Position numbers and translations under genes: made by a program. A stretch of 64,000 bases of DNA from an uncultured Desulfobulbus sp. Lineage in GTDB: Bacteria; Desulfobacterota; Desulfobulbia; Desulfobulbales; Desulfobulbaceae. The notes beneath the pieces were generated by a model. It was given only the letters and a program-made list of their open reading frames with translations. It did no database searches and was not told the origin of the DNA. Position 1 is the first letter of the stretch, and every line of letters begins with the position of its first letter. The DNA lies in contig NZ_OY762276.1 of assembly GCF_963665445.1 (NCBI RefSeq), positions 2,231,001 to 2,295,000 of the forward strand, in the 5' to 3' direction. Below are positions 45,430 through 54,180 of this stretch, one piece after another.

Positions 45430-47067
45430 ATGGCTCCTCTACTGACCCTCGACAACTTTTCGCTCTCTTTTCTGGGTGCAGGCGGCGAAACCACGCCGGT
45501 GCTCTCCGCGCTCAACCTGGAGATTGAACACGGCCAAACCCATGCCCTGGTCGGTGAATCCGGATCGGGCAAATCGGTCACCGCCCTCTCCATTCTTCGC
45601 CTGCTCGAGGAGACCTCCGAGATCCAGACCAGCGGCTCGATCCGCTTTGAGGGGCAGGAGATCACCGCACTCAATAAACGGGCCATTCGCGCCATCCGCG
45701 GCAACCGCATCGCCATGATCTTCCAGGAGCCGATGACCTCGCTCAACCCGGTCTACACCATTGGCAACCAGCTGATGGAACCGCTTATGCTCCACCAGGG
45801 CCTCAGCAAGGCCGAGGCTTCAGCCCAGGCCCTGCAGCTGCTGGAACGGACCGGTATCGACAACCCCGAATACCGCATCAACTGTTATCCACACCAACTC
45901 TCCGGCGGTCAACGCCAACGAGTGATCATTGCCATGGCCCTGGCCTGCCGCCCCACCCTGCTCATTGCCGACGAACCCACCACCGCCCTCGACGTCACCA
46001 TCCAGGAACAGATCCTTCGCCTGATCAAGGATATTCAGGCCGAATACGGCATGTCGGTGCTGCTGATCACCCATGACCTGCCCATGGTGCAAAAGATTGC
46101 GGACAGGGTGTCGATCATGCATCAAGGGCGGATTGTCGAACAGGGGAGTGTCGATGCCATTTTTTCCGCGCCCAAGGAGGACTACACCCGCCACCTGCTG
46201 GCTGCGGTCCCCCAGGGAATCCAGCAAACCCGGCCGGGGGGCGAGAAACTGATCGAACTTCAGGGGATCCGGTGCAGCTTTTCCATGAAAACCCAGTGGT
46301 CGGGATGGTTCAAACGCGACAAACAGGTGATCAGGGCGGTGGATGATGTCAGCCTCAGCCTCAACCTGGGCACCACCCTAGGATTGGTGGGCGAATCGGG
46401 CTCCGGCAAATCGACTCTGGCCCTGTGCCTGCTGGGGTTGAACAAATTCGACGGCAAGGTCCTCTATTTCCCGCAATCCGGGGAAAGCCACTGCCTCTCA
46501 TCCTTGAGCAGCAAGCAGTTTCGCCCGCTGCGCAAAGAGTTGCAAATCGTGTTCCAGGACCCTTTTTCCTCGCTTTCGCCACGGATGACCATTGGCCAGA
46601 TCGTGGCCGAGGGACTGCAGGTGCACGGCATGGGCGGCAATCGCGAGGAACGGCAGGCACTGGTGGCCCAGGCGCTTCGAGATGTGGAGCTTGCTCCCGA
46701 ACTGGCCAGCCGTTTTCCCCACGAATTTTCCGGTGGCCAGCGCCAGCGCATCGCCATTGCCCGGGCCCTGATCCTCCGGCCTAAACTGCTGATCCTCGAC
46801 GAGCCCACCAGCGCCCTGGACATGACCATCCAAAAGCAGATTCTCGAGCTGTTGCAGGACCTGCAGGAGCGTTACCAACTCACCTACATCTTCATCACCC
46901 ACGACCTGCGCACCGTGCGCTCGCTCGCCGATCAACTGGTGGTGATGCGCCGGGGCCGCATCGTCGAGGCCGGGCCGGCGGCGGCCATCTTTGCCCATCC
47001 GCAAGAGGAATACACCAGGCGACTGTTTGACGCCGCCTTTCATCTCAACAAACGTCTGGAGAACTGA
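45430..47067 (+). CDS. Double ATPase of a peptide/nickel-type ABC transporter (DppD-DppF fusion)
   Basis: Two ABC domains in one 545-residue chain, as in YejF/GsiA. Domain 1 (residues 1-265): Walker [14 protein letters not shown], signature [15 protein letters not shown], Walker [14 protein letters not shown]. Domain 2 (275-545): Walker [14 protein letters not shown], signature [15 protein letters not shown], Walker [14 protein letters not shown]. These are oligopeptide-importer signatures. No permease or binding protein genes lie beside it, so it may serve a transporter encoded elsewhere. It is divergent from the amino-acid permease. Confidence 0.93.
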   Translation: MAPLLTLDNFSLSFLGAGGETTPVLSALNLEIEHGQTHALVGESGSGKSVTALSILRLLEETSEIQTSGSIRFEGQEITALNKRAIRAIRGNRIAMIFQEPMTSLNPVYTIGNQLMEPLMLHQGLSKAEASAQALQLLERTGIDNPEYRINCYPHQLSGGQRQRVIIAMALACRPTLLIADEPTTALDVTIQEQILRLIKDIQAEYGMSVLLITHDLPMVQKIADRVSIMHQGRIVEQGSVDAIFSAPKEDYTRHLLAAVPQGIQQTRPGGEKLIELQGIRCSFSMKTQWSGWFKRDKQVIRAVDDVSLSLNLGTTLGLVGESGSGKSTLALCLLGLNKFDGKVLYFPQSGESHCLSSLSSKQFRPLRKELQIVFQDPFSSLSPRMTIGQIVAEGLQVHGMGGNREERQALVAQALRDVELAPELASRFPHEFSGGQRQRIAIARALILRPKLLILDEPTSALDMTIQKQILELLQDLQERYQLTYIFITHDLRTVRSLADQLVVMRRGRIVEAGPAAAIFAHPQEEYTRRLFDAAFHLNKRLEN

Positions 47068-47069
47068 CC

Positions 47070-47426
47070 ATGCCCATGACCTACCGTGCCGTCTTTCATG
47101 TCGACCTGGATGAGGCCAAACCCTTCAACATCGCGCTGGCCAACGTCGGCAACCTCATCCGCGCCATTCCGGAGAAGCACTATGATCTGGTCATGCTGTT
47201 CAACGGTCCGGCGGTGACCCTGTTGGAAAACGACAAATGCGCCCCCTTTCGTGACGAGATTTGGCGTCTGCAGCAATCACGGGTGGCCTTCAAGGTCTGC
47301 CGCAACGCGCTCAACAAGTTCAACGTCGACCCGGATAACCTGATCGACGGCTGCGAGATCGTTCCCGCAGGCGTGGTGGCGTTGATCGAATTACAGCAGG
47401 ATGGGTATGCCTATATCAAGCCGTAA
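47070..47426 (+). CDS. DsrE/DsrF-like family protein
   Basis: A 118-residue alpha/beta protein of the DsrE-like fold (VFHVDLDEAKPFNIALANVG, a DLVMLFNGPAVTLLENDK strand-loop and a GCEIVPAGVVALIELQQDGY end). DsrE relatives handle sulfane sulfur, but many single-domain members, including this one, lack the conserved DsrE cysteine position, so a sulfur role is unproven. It starts 2 bases after the ABC ATPase stop and is likely co-transcribed with it. Confidence 0.8.
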   Translation: MPMTYRAVFHVDLDEAKPFNIALANVGNLIRAIPEKHYDLVMLFNGPAVTLLENDKCAPFRDEIWRLQQSRVAFKVCRNALNKFNVDPDNLIDGCEIVPAGVVALIELQQDGYAYIKP

Positions 47427-47443
47427 CACCGTTGCCTCGGGTT

Positions 47444-47668
47444 CTACCGGGGTGCACCGTCAGCAAGCTGGCATTTTTCCAGGTTGCCCTGACAGGAGAG
47501 CCTGCTGGTCGCATTGGGCCAGAAGCGGACATTGGTGAGGCTGTATTCTCCGGACGGATGAGTACAGTAGGGAATGAACACAAAACCGCTTTTTGATTCA
47601 CGCCAGCTGGATTGAATTTCACGTGCCCGGGGTTGCTGTTCGACCCGATAATATCGACAAAAGGCCAT
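47444..47668 (-). CDS. Possible small cysteine-containing protein
   Basis: A 74-residue frame with plausible composition in its second half (GFVFIPYCTHPSGEYSLTNV, then VRFWPNATSRLSCQGNLEKC). I recognise no family. There is no Shine-Dalgarno and an in-frame stop lies directly before the ATG, so it may be a remnant. The stretch 47669-47886 before the next gene shows nothing else. Confidence 0.3.
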   Translation of the reverse strand: MAFCRYYRVEQQPRAREIQSSWRESKSGFVFIPYCTHPSGEYSLTNVRFWPNATSRLSCQGNLEKCQLADGAPR

Positions 47669-47886
47669 CTAAGTACTCGCAGAAAAATTTGTAATGATTG
47701 TGTAACTGCCCAACACCATGCTCATTTCCGCACCGTGGGCCGGGAAACGCGCGCCACGCGGAAAGGAAAGCTTGAATTAATCGAATTTTTACCCGAAACG
47801 CAACATCCTTGTGGTTGAAGACTTCCCGTTCTCGGCAGACTGATCAACAGCGCAACAACACCAGAGTATTCACAAGCAGAGAATGT

Positions 47887-49377
47887 ATGAACCAGATACT
47901 GATCGGTAAAGGCCAACAACCCGTTCACCTGCTCTCTCAATATGGCAACCGCCACGGTCTGATCGCCGGCGCCACCGGCACCGGCAAGACCGTCTCCCTC
48001 CTGGTGCTGGCTGAAGGATTTTCCCGGCTGGGTGTGCCGGTGTTCATGGTGGACGTCAAGGGGGATGTCGCGGGCCTTGCCATGGCCGGCAGCCCCAATG
48101 AAAAAATCCAGCAGCGGGTGGCCCAGATCGGCCTTGAGGGCTATGGTTGTGAAGCCAACCCGGTCCTGTTCTGGGATGTATACGGAAACTCCGGGCATCC
48201 GGTGCGAACAACGATCAGTGAACTCGGCCCCACTCTCCTTGGGCGGATGCTGGAACTCAGCGCCCCCCAGACCGGTGTGCTGGAAATCGTGTTCAAGCTC
48301 TCCGATGACCGGGGGTTGCTCCTGCTGGACCTGGATGACCTCAAGGCGCTCCTGGGATTGGTCGCGGAAAATCGCAAGGCCATCTCCGCCGAGTACGGTC
48401 TGGTCAACAGCCAGTCGATCAGTGCGATCCAACGTGCACTCCTGCGCTTTGAGCGTGAGGGCGGCACGGCCTTCCTCGGCGAGCCGGCCCTGGAACTTGC
48501 CGACCTGATGCGAACCGATTTGAGCGGCCGGGGGATCATCAACATCCTTGCCGCAGATCAGTTGATCCTCAAACCGCGCCTCTACTCCAGTTTTCTGCTC
48601 TGGCTGCTGTCCGAACTGTTTGAGACCCTGCCCGAGGTGGGCGATCTGGAGAAACCCAGGCTGGTGCTCTTTTTTGACGAGTCGCATCTGCTCTTTGACG
48701 ACACACCAGTGGCCTTGCGGCAACGGGTGGAGCAGGTGGTGCGCATCATCCGCTCCAAGGGCGTGGGGGTGTACTTCTGTTCCCAATTTCCCGATGATCT
48801 CCCCGGCGAGATTCTCGGCCAACTCGGCAACCGCATCCAGCACTGTCTGCACGCCTACACGCCAAGGGACCAGAAGACGGTTCGAACCGCGGCAGAGACC
48901 TTTGCCGCCAACCCCGGACTGGATGTCGCCGAGGCCATCTCCCAGCTGGCGGTGGGCGAGGCGCTGGTCTCCACCCTCCAGGAAAAAGGCGTACCCCTGC
49001 CGGTTGAACGAACCATGATCTGTCCGCCACGCTGCCGCATGGGCACCCTCAGCGCCGAGGAACGGGCGATGATCCGGGCACGAAGTCCGCTGGGAGCGAA
49101 GTATGATCTTCCGGTCAACCGTGACTCCGCCTATGAAGTGCTCAACCGGCGGGCCCTGGAACGATCAGCTGTCGAGGAGGAAACGCAGCGGATAAAGACC
49201 GAAAAGAAAATCGATCAGCCCAGTCCGCTGAACGATATACTGTGGGGGACGAAACGCCGCCAGGGCATGGTGGAGACCGTGGCCAAGCAGGCTGCCCGCA
49301 CCATTGGCAGCCAGATAGGCCGTCAGATCCTGCGCGGAATCCTTGGCGGAATTTTTGGCGGTTCGCGCCGCTCGTGA
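47887..49377 (+). CDS. HerA-like ATPase (DUF853 family)
   Basis: FtsK/HerA-superfamily ATPase of the DUF853 group (YjgR-like), 496 residues, function not established. Walker A AGATGTGKTVSLL at residues 27-39, VFMVDVKGDVAGL after the first strand, and Walker B RLVLFFDESHLLF near residue 265, then IIRSKGVGVYFCSQFP sensor. The end is a hydrophobic, glycine-rich GSQIGRQILRGILGGIFGGS tail that may bind membrane. ATG 47887 is used; in-frame upstream codons lack a ribosome site. Confidence 0.88.
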   Translation: MNQILIGKGQQPVHLLSQYGNRHGLIAGATGTGKTVSLLVLAEGFSRLGVPVFMVDVKGDVAGLAMAGSPNEKIQQRVAQIGLEGYGCEANPVLFWDVYGNSGHPVRTTISELGPTLLGRMLELSAPQTGVLEIVFKLSDDRGLLLLDLDDLKALLGLVAENRKAISAEYGLVNSQSISAIQRALLRFEREGGTAFLGEPALELADLMRTDLSGRGIINILAADQLILKPRLYSSFLLWLLSELFETLPEVGDLEKPRLVLFFDESHLLFDDTPVALRQRVEQVVRIIRSKGVGVYFCSQFPDDLPGEILGQLGNRIQHCLHAYTPRDQKTVRTAAETFAANPGLDVAEAISQLAVGEALVSTLQEKGVPLPVERTMICPPRCRMGTLSAEERAMIRARSPLGAKYDLPVNRDSAYEVLNRRALERSAVEEETQRIKTEKKIDQPSPLNDILWGTKRRQGMVETVAKQAARTIGSQIGRQILRGILGGIFGGSRRS

Positions 49378-49417
49378 TGTCTTGGGTTTCTGACTGCATG
49401 AAGAAGAGCAGATGCTG

Positions 49418-49741
49418 ATGGATAACCAGTGGTTTTTCCTCGGAAGCTCCGGGAAGAGATATACCTTTGATGTTGCCGGGAAAACGGCCCCTTTGCCATG
49501 CACAGGGGGGATCTTCATCCCTGTTTACGCGCACCCGCGGGGGCACCTGGCCGGATTTGCAGTTCATCCGCTCCTGATTGAGGAAACCGATGATCTGCAG
49601 TCGGCGGTTTCCGCTGTGCAACACAATGACTGCCTGTTACAGGCATGCTGGAATTATACCCTCATTCTTCCTCTTGACGATCCTGGGCAACGGATACAAA
49701 CTTTTCAGGACCTGGCTCTTATCGATGTTCCCTGCCAGTAA
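49418..49741 (+). CDS. Unrecognised small protein
   Basis: A 107-residue mainly beta-strand protein (MDNQWFFLGSSGKRYTFDVA, GGIFIPVYAHPRGHLAGFAV). No family recognised; no signal peptide. AGAAGAG about 9 bases before ATG 49418 supports this start; ATG 49412 is possible. It lies between the DUF853 ATPase and uvrC on the same strand. Confidence 0.5.
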   Translation: MDNQWFFLGSSGKRYTFDVAGKTAPLPCTGGIFIPVYAHPRGHLAGFAVHPLLIEETDDLQSAVSAVQHNDCLLQACWNYTLILPLDDPGQRIQTFQDLALIDVPCQ

Positions 49742-49836
49742 GGAGATGCCGTTGCACGTACCGCAGTTCTTTTCCGGCTGGATTCCCCCATCAGGGGACA
49801 CTTTTATCCTCTTTCCAATTCAGGGGCACAGCAACT

Positions 49837-51759
49837 TTGACCTCCCCAGCATCACCCTCAACGACAGCCCCCCCCTCTTCCCCTGCCCCGCTCACCGCTG
49901 AGTTCCTGGCCACGGTCAGCCATGGACCGGGCGTCTACCAGATGCTTGGCAAAAAGCAGGTGCTCTATGTGGGTAAGGCCCGTGATCTGCGCAAACGGTT
50001 GGCCCAATATGCCCATTACACCGGCCCCGCCCACTCCAAGACCGCCGTCATGCTCTCCCATGTGCAGCGGGTCGAGACCATCCTCACCACCACCGAGAAG
50101 GAGGCACTGATCCTCGAGGCCTCGCTGATCAAACAGCATCGACCGCGCTACAACGTCATTCTCCGTGACGATAAAAACTATCCCCTGATCAAGGTCACCA
50201 TCCGCGACCCCTGGCCGCGGGTGGTGGTGACCCGCAAGCGGTTGCGTGACGGCAACCGCTACTTTGGTCCCTACTCCTCGACCACCGCCATGCGCGCCAC
50301 CCTTGCCCTCCTCTACGGCCAGTTTCCCCTGCGCCGCTGCAAGACCATGCGCGAACGAAGCCGCCCCTGCCTCAACTTTCAGATGGGCCGTTGCCTTGCG
50401 CCCTGTGCGGGCAAGGTGGACAGCGCCGAATACCAGCGCATGGTTCGCGAAGTCCTGCTGATTCTCGAGGGTAAGGTCGACGAGGTGGTGAAAGAACTGA
50501 CCTCCAAGATGGAGCAGGCCGCCGAACAGTTGGCCTTTGAAAAGGCGGCAATCTACCGGGACCAAATCCGAGGCCTGACCAAGACCATCGAGCATCAGGC
50601 CATTGTCGCCGACCATCACCTTGACCAGGATGTGTTCGGCATCCATCGTCAGGACGCCTCGGTGGGCATAGCCCTGCTCTTTGTTCGCGGTGGCATGATC
50701 ACCGGGGCGCAGAATTTTTTCCTGGCCGATCCCCTTGGAGAGGACGACAGCCTGCTCAGCCAGACCATTGGCCAATTTTACTCAGCCGAGCGTCAGCCGC
50801 CACGGGAACTGCTGCTTCCCTTTGTCCTCGAGGATCGGGAGCTGATCGCAGAGCGGCTGGCTGAGTTCCGGGAAGGGCCGGTCTCGCTGCTCGCGCCGCA
50901 GCGCGGCAAACGCATGCAGCTGATGCAGATGGCTGCGGCCAATGCGGCCCAGATATTTTCGGAAAAGGCCAAGAAGGAGCAGAGTTGGGAGACGCTCGCC
51001 GCCAGCCTGCAGGCCAAGCTGCGGTTGCTGAACAAACCGGAAACCATCGAATGTCTGGATATCTCCAACCTCCTGGGCAAGCAGGCGGTTGGCTCGCTGG
51101 TCTGTTTCGTTCAGGGGGAAAAGGAGGCCAAGCACTTTCGCCATTACCGCATTCGCAGCCAGGATACCCCGGACGATTACGCGATGATGCGCGAGGTCCT
51201 GGAACGGCGGATGAGCAAGGGGGTCGAGGAGGACCGGCTGCCGGATATGCTGCTCATCGACGGCGGCAAGGGCCAGTTGCAGGTGGCCTTTGATGTGCTG
51301 GCAACCTTTGATCTCCTCGGGCGCATTGACCTGGTCTCCATCGCCAAGGAAAAGGAGGATGAAGGGGAAAAGCTGTTCAAGCCCGGCCGCAAGAATCCGA
51401 TCTTGCTCCCGGCCCACTCGCCGGTGCTGTTGTACCTGATGCGCATCCGCGACGAATCCCACCGCTTCGGCATCACCTTTCACCGCAAGCTGCGCGGCAA
51501 GGACCAACTGCGCTCACAGCTCGATAGCCTCGAGGGCGTCGGCCCGAAGCGCAAGCAGTTGCTGCTCAAACACCTGGGATCGCTTAAACGGATCAACGAG
51601 GCCGGACCGGACGAGCTGGCCCAGGTACCGGGTATCGGTGTGGAACTGGCCAGCCAAATCTACAATCAGCTCCACCCGCAGGGAGAGGCGTCCTGCACCG
51701 CAAACGCGGATAAAATCCAACAAACCTTGATGGAGAAGTCAATTGATGGAGCCGGATGA
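49837..51759 (+). CDS. uvrC: UvrC, excinuclease ABC subunit C
   Basis: Nuclease of nucleotide excision repair; makes both incisions around a lesion marked by UvrAB. The 640-residue product has the GIY-YIG nuclease (GPGVYQMLGKKQVLYVGKA), the TTEKEALILEASLIKQHRPR segment, the cysteine-rich RPCLNFQMGRCLAPC, a UVR domain near residue 210, the RNase H-like carboxy nuclease (ECLDISNLLGKQAVGSLVCF, LLIDGGKGQL) and tandem helix-hairpin-helix motifs (LEGVGPKRKQLLLKHLGS, VPGIGVELA). The start is a TTG; the first 20 residues are proline- and serine-rich and poorly constrained. Confidence 0.96.
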   Translation: MTSPASPSTTAPPSSPAPLTAEFLATVSHGPGVYQMLGKKQVLYVGKARDLRKRLAQYAHYTGPAHSKTAVMLSHVQRVETILTTTEKEALILEASLIKQHRPRYNVILRDDKNYPLIKVTIRDPWPRVVVTRKRLRDGNRYFGPYSSTTAMRATLALLYGQFPLRRCKTMRERSRPCLNFQMGRCLAPCAGKVDSAEYQRMVREVLLILEGKVDEVVKELTSKMEQAAEQLAFEKAAIYRDQIRGLTKTIEHQAIVADHHLDQDVFGIHRQDASVGIALLFVRGGMITGAQNFFLADPLGEDDSLLSQTIGQFYSAERQPPRELLLPFVLEDRELIAERLAEFREGPVSLLAPQRGKRMQLMQMAAANAAQIFSEKAKKEQSWETLAASLQAKLRLLNKPETIECLDISNLLGKQAVGSLVCFVQGEKEAKHFRHYRIRSQDTPDDYAMMREVLERRMSKGVEEDRLPDMLLIDGGKGQLQVAFDVLATFDLLGRIDLVSIAKEKEDEGEKLFKPGRKNPILLPAHSPVLLYLMRIRDESHRFGITFHRKLRGKDQLRSQLDSLEGVGPKRKQLLLKHLGSLKRINEAGPDELAQVPGIGVELASQIYNQLHPQGEASCTANADKIQQTLMEKSIDGAG

Positions 51760-51982
51760 ACGAATGATGGCCCGGCTCAAAGCCGGCTGCGTCTGCAAGG
51801 GAGTCAAATTGATCCGCCTGATAGAGGCGATCGAACATGGAGCAGCCACCGTTGCCGAAGTACAGCAGGCCTGCGGCATCGGCGATGGTGCCTGCAATGG
51901 CAAACGCTGTGGGGAAAAAATACGGCAGTTGCTCGCTTCACCCAAGGGGAGTGCGTCCATGGAAGATGAGCTCAGACCATAA
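51746..51982 (+). CDS. BFD-like [2Fe-2S] domain protein
   Basis: A 78-residue stand-alone BFD-type domain, as in bacterioferritin-associated ferredoxin and NifU/NirB. Likely cluster ligands are C15 and C17 (CVC), and C43, C50 or C55 (ACGIGDGACNGKRC). It starts inside the end of uvrC (14-base overlap) with GGAGAAG 7 bases upstream, so translation is coupled. Its role next to uvrC is unclear; an electron-transfer or iron-release role is family knowledge only. Confidence 0.75.
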   Translation: MEPDERMMARLKAGCVCKGVKLIRLIEAIEHGAATVAEVQQACGIGDGACNGKRCGEKIRQLLASPKGSASMEDELRP

Positions 51983-52014
51983 TTCAAGTAAAGACCAACC
52001 CTGGATAACAAAGG

Positions 52015-52308
52015 ATGTCGGTGGAAAACGAAAACAGAACCGTCAAAAAAGCGGTCGCCCTGCTCTATGACCAGAAAAAGTCCGCCGCTCCCCGGGTCGT
52101 GGCCAGCGGGACCCATCTGCTTGCCGACAAGATCATTGCCATCGCAAAAGAGGCAGGCGTGGCGATCAAGGAAGACAAAGACCTGGTTGAGCTTCTGGCC
52201 AAGGTGCCCCTGGGAGAGGAGATTCCCGCAGATTTGTACCAGACCGTTGCCGAGGTATTGGCCTTTGTCTATATGGTGAATGAAAAATACAAGGATGCAA
52301 AAAAATGA
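52015..52308 (+). CDS. FlhB C-terminal-like small protein (FhlB type)
   Basis: A 97-residue protein matching the cytoplasmic domain of the flagellar export switch FlhB after its cleavage site: KKAVALLYDQKKSAAPRVVA, then IIAIAKEAGVAIKEDKDLVE and LAKVPLGEEIPADLYQTVAE. It has no membrane part and no NPTH self-cleavage site. Such FhlB proteins often sit beside fliK in flagellar clusters; here it lies 31 kb away. The start may be ATG 52015 or GTG 52021, as AAAGGA fits the latter better. Confidence 0.85.
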   Translation: MSVENENRTVKKAVALLYDQKKSAAPRVVASGTHLLADKIIAIAKEAGVAIKEDKDLVELLAKVPLGEEIPADLYQTVAEVLAFVYMVNEKYKDAKK

Positions 52309-52467
52309 AACTTTCTCCACACCTGAGGCAAACAGTACTTTCGCACGGGTGGTTTTTCATCTCTCCCCTCTTCTCCGCATTCAACTGATATTATTTCCCT
52401 TCCCCTCCATATCCTTCGGTTTTCTCCCCAGCCCCCCTGATCAGCACAATTCTTTACACAAACAAAC

Positions 52468-52508
52468 TGAGAATTATTATTGACTTCGGGTTAACTTATT
52501 CACATTAT
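52468..52508 (+). promoter_or_regulatory. Sigma-70-type promoter overlapped by a Fur-box-like site
   Basis: TTGACT (52480-52485), 17 bases, CATTAT (52503-52508). TGAGAATTATTATTG (52468-52482) agrees at 12 of 14 defined positions with the 7-1-7 Fur element and overlaps the -35. The remainder of the gene-free region 52309-52611 shows no gene. Confidence 0.5.
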
Positions 52509-52611
52509 TGAAGTCGTAAACAGCACTATCAAAGAGAGCCTGGAGCCTCATCCTTTCTGTCAGTGCATCTCAGCCAGAGTGCACCTTTAACATACTGAAG
52601 TGGAGTTCATT

Positions 52612-53163
52612 ATGCGTCAATATACAATTGCCGTTATCGTCGGCAGCCTTCGCAAAGAATCATTCAACCGCCAATTGGCCAATGCACTGGCCAAACTGGC
52701 TCCTGATGAGTTTACCTTCAACCTGGTCGATATCGGTACGCTGCCCCTCTACAATCAGGACGACGATGCCACCCCGGCCCCGGAGGTTGTTCAATTTAAG
52801 GAAACCATCAAGGCCGCTGACGGTCTGCTGTTTGTCACTCCGGAGTACAACCGATCCATTCCCGGCGTGCTGAAAAATGCCCTGGATCAGGCTTCACGGC
52901 CCTACGGGCAAAGCGTTTGGGGCGGAAAACCAGGTGCAGTGGTTGGTATGACCATTGGCCCTTCGGGGACCGCAATGGCGCAGCAACACCTGCGCAATAT
53001 CCTGGCCTACCTCGATGTGGCCACCATGGGCCAACCCGAGGTCTTTCTCCAGAACAACGAGGGATTTTTTGATGAAAACGGCAATATTGGTGCCCCCAGC
53101 AGGGACTTCCTCCAAGGATGGATGGATCGCTTCGTTGCCTGGGTGAAACGCCAGGTTGACTGA
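52612..53163 (+). CDS. NADPH-dependent FMN reductase
   Basis: Flavodoxin-fold flavin reductase of the ChrR/YieF/SsuE type, 183 residues. FMN-binding motifs are IVGSLRKESFNRQLA near the start and TPEYNRSIPGVLKNALDQAS in the middle. Relatives reduce quinones, chromate, ferric chelates or free flavin. ATG 52612 is set by GTGGAG 7 bases upstream. The Fur-like site in its promoter suggests iron control, which would fit a ferric or flavin reductase role. Confidence 0.9.
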   Translation: MRQYTIAVIVGSLRKESFNRQLANALAKLAPDEFTFNLVDIGTLPLYNQDDDATPAPEVVQFKETIKAADGLLFVTPEYNRSIPGVLKNALDQASRPYGQSVWGGKPGAVVGMTIGPSGTAMAQQHLRNILAYLDVATMGQPEVFLQNNEGFFDENGNIGAPSRDFLQGWMDRFVAWVKRQVD

Positions 53164-53210
53164 TCGACCGATTTTTTTTGAACCTCTTGCTCATTTCGGG
53201 GAAAAACACC

Positions 53211-53249
53211 AAGGCCCTTTGCCGTAGTTCGGTAAAGGGCCTTTTTTTT
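53211..53249 (+). terminator. Rho-independent terminator after the FMN reductase gene
   Basis: Fourteen-base stem (53211-53224 with 53230-53243, one G-T pair) and eight T residues. Confidence 0.92.
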
Positions 53250-53282
53250 CGCCATGCGGGCAACATCAACATCAAAAGGCAC

Positions 53283-53315
53283 AAAAAAGCCCCTGCCGTA
53301 CAAAACGACAGGAGC
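53283..53315 (-). terminator. Terminator of the superoxide dismutase gene
   Basis: On the - strand GCTCCTGTCG pairs with CGGCAGGGGC (two G-T pairs), followed by six T residues. It lies just after the sod stop codon. Confidence 0.75.
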
Positions 53316-53337
53316 CGGTGAACAGCGCCTGAAGCGC

Positions 53338-53946
53338 CTATTTGCCGATAGCCTTGAGATAATATTCGTTAATCTTCTCCCAGTTAATCACATTGAAGAA
53401 GTTGGCCACATAGTCCGGTCTCCGGTTCTGATAGAGCAGATAGTAGGCATGCTCCCACACATCCACGCCAAGAACCGGTGCCTTGTCCGTCATGATGGGA
53501 TTATCCTGGTTGGCTGTGGTGAGGATCGTCAGATCGCCCTTGTCTACGGCCAGCCAGGCCCAACCGCTACCAAACAATTTGACCGCAGCGGCGGAAAACT
53601 GCTCCTTGAAAGCGTCAAAGCTACCGAACTTTTTGATGATCGCATCCACAACCGGTCCTTGTGCCGCCACATCTTTTTTCAGACTCGGCCAGAAAATGCT
53701 GTGATTAGCGTGACCTCCGCCGTGATTACGCACAGCGGTGCGAATGGCTTCCGGAACCTCGTTAAGATTTTTGAGCAGTTTCTCCAAACTCATGGCCGCC
53801 AAGTCTGGCTGGTCTTTGAGAGCGGCGTTGAGATTGGTGATATAGGCTTGGTGATGCTTGGTATGATGAATCTCCATAGTCCGGGCATCGATAAAGGGCT
53901 CTAATGCATCATAGGCATAGGAAATTTCAGGAAGTTTGTGTTCCAT
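53338..53946 (-). CDS. sodA: Superoxide dismutase, Mn/Fe family
   Basis: Converts superoxide to oxygen and peroxide in the cytoplasm. The 202-residue product has all metal ligands: [17 protein letters not shown] (first histidine), [11 protein letters not shown] (second), and the signature DVWEHAYY (aspartate and third histidine). Glycine at the GGGHANH position together with glutamine in TANQDNP is the pattern of Mn-type enzymes, though cambialistic use cannot be excluded. Unlike many Desulfobulbales loci it is not next to a catalase or rubrerythrin. Confidence 0.95.
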   Translation of the reverse strand: MEHKLPEISYAYDALEPFIDARTMEIHHTKHHQAYITNLNAALKDQPDLAAMSLEKLLKNLNEVPEAIRTAVRNHGGGHANHSIFWPSLKKDVAAQGPVVDAIIKKFGSFDAFKEQFSAAAVKLFGSGWAWLAVDKGDLTILTTANQDNPIMTDKAPVLGVDVWEHAYYLLYQNRRPDYVANFFNVINWEKINEYYLKAIGK

Positions 53947-54111
53947 GGTTGAACCTCGTCAATGCATATGAAAAACGGATCCGCAGAGTGCATATCCGTT
54001 TTGGTGGATACATGAGAATCGCTGAAATCACGTGCAGCCAAAAAGGGAAAAGGAGTATCGCAACTCCAACGATCCTGTCCTTGCTCAATAACTTATAACC
54101 GAAGAAATAAT

Positions 54112-54142
54112 TGTCAAGATAATGCTAAATTATAATTTATAA
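54112..54142 (-). promoter_or_regulatory. Probable sod promoter with a PerR-like palindrome
   Basis: On the - strand TTGACA lies at 54117-54112, about 165 bases before the sod start. Upstream of it is TTATAAATTATAA (54142-54130), which resembles the PerR element TTATAATNATTATAA but is two bases shorter. The -10 is unclear. The surrounding 53947-54180 is very AT-rich and contains no gene. Confidence 0.3.
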
Positions 54143-54180
54143 GTTTTATTCTTTTTCTTATTTATTTCAACAAGTATTGA

